Source: Cystobasidium ongulense (taxonomy: Eukaryota > Basidiomycota > Cystobasidiomycetes > Cystobasidiales > Cystobasidiaceae). Taken from it: 64,000 nt of DNA. Under the pieces are notes generated by a model. That model was not told the DNA's origin. It searched no databases and saw nothing but the letters and a program-made list of their open reading frames with translations. The position numbers were made by a program, and so were the translations under genes. The stretch lies in the NCBI GenBank assembly GCA_022835595.1, contig BQUP01000004.1, forward strand, positions 1,178,001 to 1,242,000, read 5' to 3'. Shown here piece after piece: positions 59,368-64,000 of the stretch (the first letter of the stretch is position 1; each line of letters starts with the position of its first letter).

Positions 59368-60945
59368 ATGGCAGACCCATCCTCCAGCAAGCCATCCACG
59401 TCCGCGCCTTCCAAACCATCCACCTCGTCCACAAAGCCCGACATTGCCAGCCAGCTCACCGACGAGGAAGTCGTGCAGCCTATTCCAGACCTGCAGCGTG
59501 GGTCGTCTTGCACTTGGAGTGCATCTAGCCAGGGCAGATTAGTGACACGCTTGCCTTGTCCTGCTCCCTTGCCTGTACAGTCGCACAACACCGATTCATC
59601 CTCTCGCAGCCGAAACTAGAACACCTACACGCGCAAGCAAAGCAGGCCTTGAAGGAGGGCATAGAGCGCGATGGTGAGCAACAACAACAATCCCTACATC
59701 CATGCCTACCCTGACAATCTGCCCCCATTCTGTCTTACCCAGAAATGGCACCCTGGCTTTCACTAGATTCGTTGCTCGCGTCGGAAGTAGACAATGGCAA
59801 TCAAGGCTCCCTATACAAGCAATTGAAGAGCAAGAACGAAGAAGAGCTGAAGAAATTGCAAGATAAGATTGAGGATGCTGAGACTAATCTGGGAGAGACT
59901 GAATTGTCTGACGCTTTGAGAGCCAAAGCTTCGTATTTGGCCAAGATTGGAGAAAAGGTGCGTAGCCTTTATTACAATCACAATCGCCTTGTACAACTTG
60001 CTGAATCATATATACTGTTGCTGTTGTGTAGGACAAAGCCATCGAAGCGTACGAGTTTGCACTCTCCAAACAAGCGGGATTAGGAAGCAAGATCGACCTA
60101 CGTCTTTCCATGATTAGAGTAGGCTTCTTCCACGGCGATTTATCGCTCACCTCTTCCAACATTGAAAAAGCACGAGTCCTAATCGACCAAGGAGGTGATT
60201 GGGACAGACGTAATCGTTTAAAAGTTTATCAAGCTATTTATCTATTACACATACGAGATTTTAAAGCAGCAACAGTTTTATTATTAGACACAATGCCAAC
60301 TTTCACAGCAGTTGAATTAATTCCTTATGATGATTTTATTGGTTTATGCATTATAACTGGAGTTTTAACTCTATCTCGTAAAGAGTTAAAGAAGAAGTTA
60401 ATAGATTCACCTGAAGTGATTGCTACTTTACCTTCATTACCCCATTTAAAAGAATATACAACAGCTTTATACGAATCTGAATATTCGAAATTCTTTAAAT
60501 CATTAGCTCAAGTTGAATATAATCATTTAATTCCTTCTTTAATTATAAATCAACATGCTAGATTTTATGTTAGAGAAATGAGAATTAAAGCTTATACTCA
60601 ATTATTGGAAAGTTATAGAAGTATGACTTTAGGTAATTTGGCTCAAGCTTTTGGTGTGGGTGAAGCGTACATTGAAAAGTAAGTCCAGTCATTCTCATTC
60701 CTTCCGAGCTACCTTAGCTACTCTTTTTCTCGTTCTTTCCTTGAGCTGATAACTTGGCTTTGTGCTAAAACAGCGACTTGGCGAAATTCATCTCAGCTGG
60801 AAGATTAAACTGTTCAATTGATAAAGTAAATGGAGTAGTAGAAACAAACAGACCTGATATTAAGAATGCAAGATATGAACAAGCTATTAAACAGGGTGAT
60901 GTTTTGTTGAATTCCCTACAGAAATTGAGTAGGGTCATCGGTTAA
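59368..60945 (+). CDS. RPN7: 26S proteasome regulatory subunit Rpn7 (PSMD6)
   Basis: Rpn7 is a PCI-domain lid subunit of the 19S regulatory particle. Start [20 protein letters not shown] (Ser/Pro tail), then [37 protein letters not shown], a coiled coil ([20 protein letters not shown]), [70 protein letters not shown]-like block [13 protein letters not shown] and the PCI end [23 protein letters not shown] joined over an intron near 60683-60772. Five or six exons; exon 60094-60682 is strongly A/T-biased (TTA Leu), in contrast with exon 1. TAA 60943-60945. Confidence 0.95.
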
Positions 60946-61217
60946 GACAAGGGATGACAGGGATAACAGGGAGGACGCGTGCATGCATTCACTTCCCCTC
61001 CTTGCTAGCGATATTGGCAATGCTGCGGTATCGCTCGGAGATGAGAATTGTGAAAGGTTGAGCCTTTTGTAGCAATTTTAGGTGATGAGGAAGCTTGTAC
61101 AGCAAGCTGAAATACAAAGTGCGAGAAGCAAAGCATGCCATGTACTACTTGCACTTACATTGACACTGAGAGCAGGTCTGAAGGTTGTTTACATTGATTG
61201 AATCTCTTTAAAGTGTT

Positions 61218-62302
61218 CTAAACCTTTGGCAGCTGGGAGCCTTCTTGCTCTTTACCTAAAGCTTGATCTTCACTTTCGCCAATTGCATCATCATTTTCAT
61301 TATACTCAACCTCCTCTTCCTCTTCCTCTTGTCCAATCATTTCCCTCTCCCTGTTAACATCAGAAAATGCAGAAGCAACACCTTCAACTTGCCAAGTTTT
61401 TCTAGCTTTTGAAGTCATTATATGTATAACAGCTTTACCACCATCTATTAATGCCCATTGAGGTTCTTTAATTTCTAACCCTTCTATTAAGACTGGTGAA
61501 ATCTTCTTTTTACGTTTAACTGGTGGCGAAGTGGAAATTATTGATGATTCGGATAATGAAGAAGCAGCTTCGGAAATTGCTAGTTGTTCATCGAATACTC
61601 TGAGACATTCGAACATCTATATAGAATGACAAGGACAAGAGTCAGTACGCTGTAGCCTAGGTTGGTGGATGCAGGGCGTGCACTCACAGCAGTCTTTACA
61701 CCCTCACTTGCGCCTCTGATACCTCTTTCCCTTCCATTCCTTAACGAAGCAACAACGACCCAATCAACCCAATTAGAAACAGAAGCGTCCATATTATCAA
61801 TAGAAACATTTTCTTGTACTGCTTTTGAATTTATAAAATTGATTGTATGTTGATCCAAGAAGGGTGATTCATAAATATGATTCCATAATGGTAAAAGATA
61901 TGAAGGTAATGCGTTTGGTGGTGTTGGTATTGTTGGTTTTGGTTTTGATGAGGTTTCATGTGCAGACGTAGATGATGATGGTGTTTCTGATAGATACCAT
62001 GGTGAATACGATGTTGATGATGATGCAGATTTGCTCGTTGAAGCGCTAGTCAATGGCCCGCCTTTTACAGCTTCTTCAGCCGGAGAAACAGAATCTTTCA
62101 GATTAAACGACGTGAATGGCGTAGCTTGACGAGGATATCGACGAGCATGAACAGCTGAGAATGGTCTTCTTCTCGAGACCGACGTTGTCGATAAAGACGT
62201 GATCGGAGTCGTGCTGGTGCTTTTCCTTGACGTGACATGGACGAGCGACTCTGTAGACGCAGTGAGTGCTCGTCTGAAGGCACATGTACATGCTGAGTGC
62301 AT
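61218..62302 (-). CDS. RsfS/Iojap-domain mitochondrial protein
   Basis: Two exons: 62302-61688 and 61616-61218 (337 residues). The N-terminus (MHSACTCAFRRALTASTESL) and the Ser/Thr/Arg-rich first 80 residues look like a presequence and linker. The RsfS fold reads SNWVDWVVVASLRNGRERGI, RGASEGVKTAMFECLRVF, LIEGLEIKEPQWALIDGGKA and VIHIMTSKARKTWQVEGVA, matching the ribosome-silencing-factor domain (V-x-x-S...E-G...W-x-L-I-D-x-G-x-x-V-H-I). RsfS-family proteins bind the large-subunit protein uL14; in fungi the domain also occurs at the N-terminus of Atp25, but the long Atp25 C-terminal domain is absent here. Ends with an acidic tail (QEEEEEEVEYNENDD). Confidence 0.8.
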
Positions 62303-62588
62303 GTTGCTTGAGTCGTGAGGAAGCGGAGCAATCTGTTAATAGGTGACAAGGCAAGCCGATTAATGTCGACGAGATCCGAAGTTGCTTGGAAATGGCAGCA
62401 CATACTGGATTATAGAACAAGATGACATGGCTAGGACAATGGGTTCATGACTTGATGCTAATCATTAGATGAGTGATACAATGTATGCTGAGTTTATATG
62501 CTAAATCTTATACAAGGTGATGTAAGGTCAGACCACAAGAAAGCTACATATTCAATGCTCACCCGCCATAGCTACCTGAAGTATAACA
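62303..62588. other. Short spacer
   Basis: Promoter of the RsfS-like gene and 3' end of the arrestin-like gene; nothing else seen. Confidence 0.45.
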
Positions 62589-64000
62589 CTATCTACCACT
62601 AGGTAAATAAACCCTAGACCTAACCGTAATAGGTCGTTTCAAAGCTTGAGAATATAAACGAGCTTGAATAAAATGACTAATTTCAGCACCACAAGTAAAC
62701 ATAGTAACTTCATCTTTTGGTATTTGTAAATTTCCTTTAATTTCACCATGTCCTAATCTAGCGTTTCTTTCTTCATTCTCATTGCTATTGTTGTTCGAAT
62801 TGAAGGAATTCAATTCTGAAGGAGAAGATTCAACCTTACCTTGAGCTATTGCCATTGGTGCCCATTGATATTCTTGGCCTTCACGTGAACGTTCAACCGG
62901 TCTTGTTCGACTTGCTCGATTTAAAATTACTTCTACTCTTGGATTCACCGTTGACAATAAAGGTGCTGAAGAGGCTTGGTACAGAGGTGGAAGATCTGGA
63001 CCTCCTCCTTCTGGTGAACCTTCGAAAGGCGGCGGTGACATCGATAATCCGTCCAGGAACTCATTATCGGCAGAAAAGAGAGGAGCAGAGGAGTCCGCTA
63101 TACGATATGTCACCGTGTATGCGATGATTCCACCTCGAGTCGTAGGAGGAACGAACGAAAGCTGAACATGTCGCAATAAGAGAGTCAGAACGTTCTTCTA
63201 TTCCAGCTTGGCAAAGCCAAAACCTACAAGGCACTCTAGCTCGGGCACGTCAGTACTCTCCTGGGCAGAAGTATACTTGAAGGGACCTCTCTGAGCGCCA
63301 CGTATCTCTTCCTGCGTAGAATAGCCAGGCGGGGCATCGTCGACTACCTGAAGAGGTATCTTGACTCTGAGGATAAGAGAAGAATTGTGAGTAGGTATGG
63401 CATGAGGGTCTAGGAATGACAAGACTCACTTTTGTTTCCGTTTCAAAAAGCCTTTCCTATCTAAAACGGCAGAGATAGAATACTTTACTTCTATAGTACT
63501 CGTATCTATCGCTCCCACATCTCGGTCAAAGTGTCTCAAATCGATTGAGGGCGGTAAGGCATATGTAACAGCAGGACAAGTACATTGCTTCATTTTAGGA
63601 AGGTCAACTGAGAATTCGAATACCTTCTTGCTGTCACTGGAAGAGGTTGACGTATTGTATGATTGCTTCTCCATCTGGGAATTCGCCACTGATGAACCGT
63701 CGGGATCTTCTGCATCCCAGATAAGCTTATCGATTGAGAGGAAAGAGTGCGTTTCTCTGAACGTGACAGGTGCTGCTCCTCCGTATCCTGACCCACCAAG
63801 AGCATTGACTCCAATGGCCGCTTGATACCTCATCTTTCCCATGATCATGCAACCGCATTTGCCCGTCAAGGCGATCCGCAGACTCTTGCAGTCCTTGAGC
63901 GAAGCTACTTCTACACGACCTTGAAGCTCGTCTCCTGGATTGACCATCCTGGACTGCTGAAGCAAAGAAAGGCGGAGCTTGTCTGCCGATCCCGCCGCTG
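62589..64000 (-). CDS. Arrestin-like protein, C-terminal part (runs off right edge)
   Basis: Three exons are seen: 64000-63430 or so, 63370-63200, and 63160-62589. The first reads RLSLLQQSRMVNPGDELQGR and LRIALTGKCG, matching the arrestin-fold opening (P-G-x-x-L-x-G-x-V) of fungal alpha-arrestins. Further blocks are TFRETHSFLSIDKLIW, KVFEFSVDLPKMKQCTCPAV, KYSISAVLDRKGFLKRKQK (a Y-x-(L/I) block common in these proteins) and a Ser/Pro-rich tail ending VRSRVYLPSGR. Alpha-arrestins act as adaptors for Rsp5-type ubiquitin ligases; PPxY-like LPPLYQ and APPGYS occur at about residues 200-330 of the visible part. The N-terminus lies outside the window. Confidence 0.7.

Noticed and set aside
1-64000. 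Mobile or virus-derived elements
   Set aside because: I looked for reverse-transcriptase, integrase and transposase motifs and for long terminal repeats and saw none.

Overview
The window is a gene-dense piece of a fungal nuclear genome. Genes carry many short introns (mostly about 45-90 nt, GT-AG), very small exons, short spacers and frequent head-to-head or tail-to-tail pairs. Intron density together with a dual-propeller coronin, an NPC/NTA aquaglyceroporin and an Utp22/Rpn7/Cbp4 repertoire fits a basidiomycete with a compact genome. I cannot name the species. I saw no transposon, virus-like element, rRNA, tRNA or CRISPR array.

Layout, left to right: end of an aldo/keto reductase (1-253); F-box protein (559-1550); secreted RNase T2 (1740-3188, minus); Apc5-like anaphase-promoting-complex subunit (3449-6650, minus); FAM210/DUF1279 mitochondrial membrane protein (6886-8032); a six-exon, 78-residue Cbp4-like bc1 assembly factor (8359-9029, minus); Fun30/SMARCAD1-type chromatin remodeller (9447-14678, minus); cardiolipin synthase (16290-17559); mitoribosomal mS29/DAP3 (17681-19270, minus); mitochondrial rhomboid protease (19386-21097); nucleolar Utp22/Nrap (21171-25296, minus); a J-like-domain protein with a 72-bp coding minisatellite (25623-27700, minus); an unrecognised protein (27965-28918, minus); a RAD51-family paralogue (29198-30764, minus); MSH6 (31052-36147); an ExoIII/APE1-type endonuclease (36329-37736, minus); a coactosin-like ADF-H protein (38053-38995, minus); Rrg9/neugrin-like (39173-40139); methionyl-tRNA formyltransferase (40339-41857); an unrecognised tail-anchored protein (42010-44361); aquaglyceroporin (45002-46564, minus); a large unrecognised Cys-cluster protein with a SAM-like C-terminal segment (about 47753-52598, minus); coronin-7/POD-1-like protein (53351-57130); WW-domain protein (57602-58970, minus); proteasome lid subunit Rpn7 (59368-60945); RsfS/Iojap-domain protein (61218-62302, minus); and the C-terminal part of an arrestin-like protein (62589-64000, minus, running off the edge).

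Two functional groupings stand out. Seven to eight genes serve mitochondria (FAM210-like, Cbp4-like, cardiolipin synthase, mS29, rhomboid, Rrg9-like, formyltransferase, RsfS-like); mS29 and the rhomboid gene start only about 115 bp apart on opposite strands. Between 29 and 38 kb, three DNA-repair genes are adjacent: a RAD51 paralogue and MSH6 share a 287-bp divergent spacer holding an ACGCGT site, and MSH6 converges on an AP-endonuclease-type gene.

Most product calls come from motifs read by eye and from exon joins that restore family motifs in frame. No database search, transcript or alignment was available. The least ordinary items are the coding minisatellite with its HPD-less J-like domain, the new Cys-cluster/SAM-like protein, the Walker A Lys-to-Arg change in mS29, the 13-nt catalytic microexon of the RNase T2 gene and the F-box start codon apparently split by an intron. 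I found nothing that clearly amounts to a new multi-gene system.
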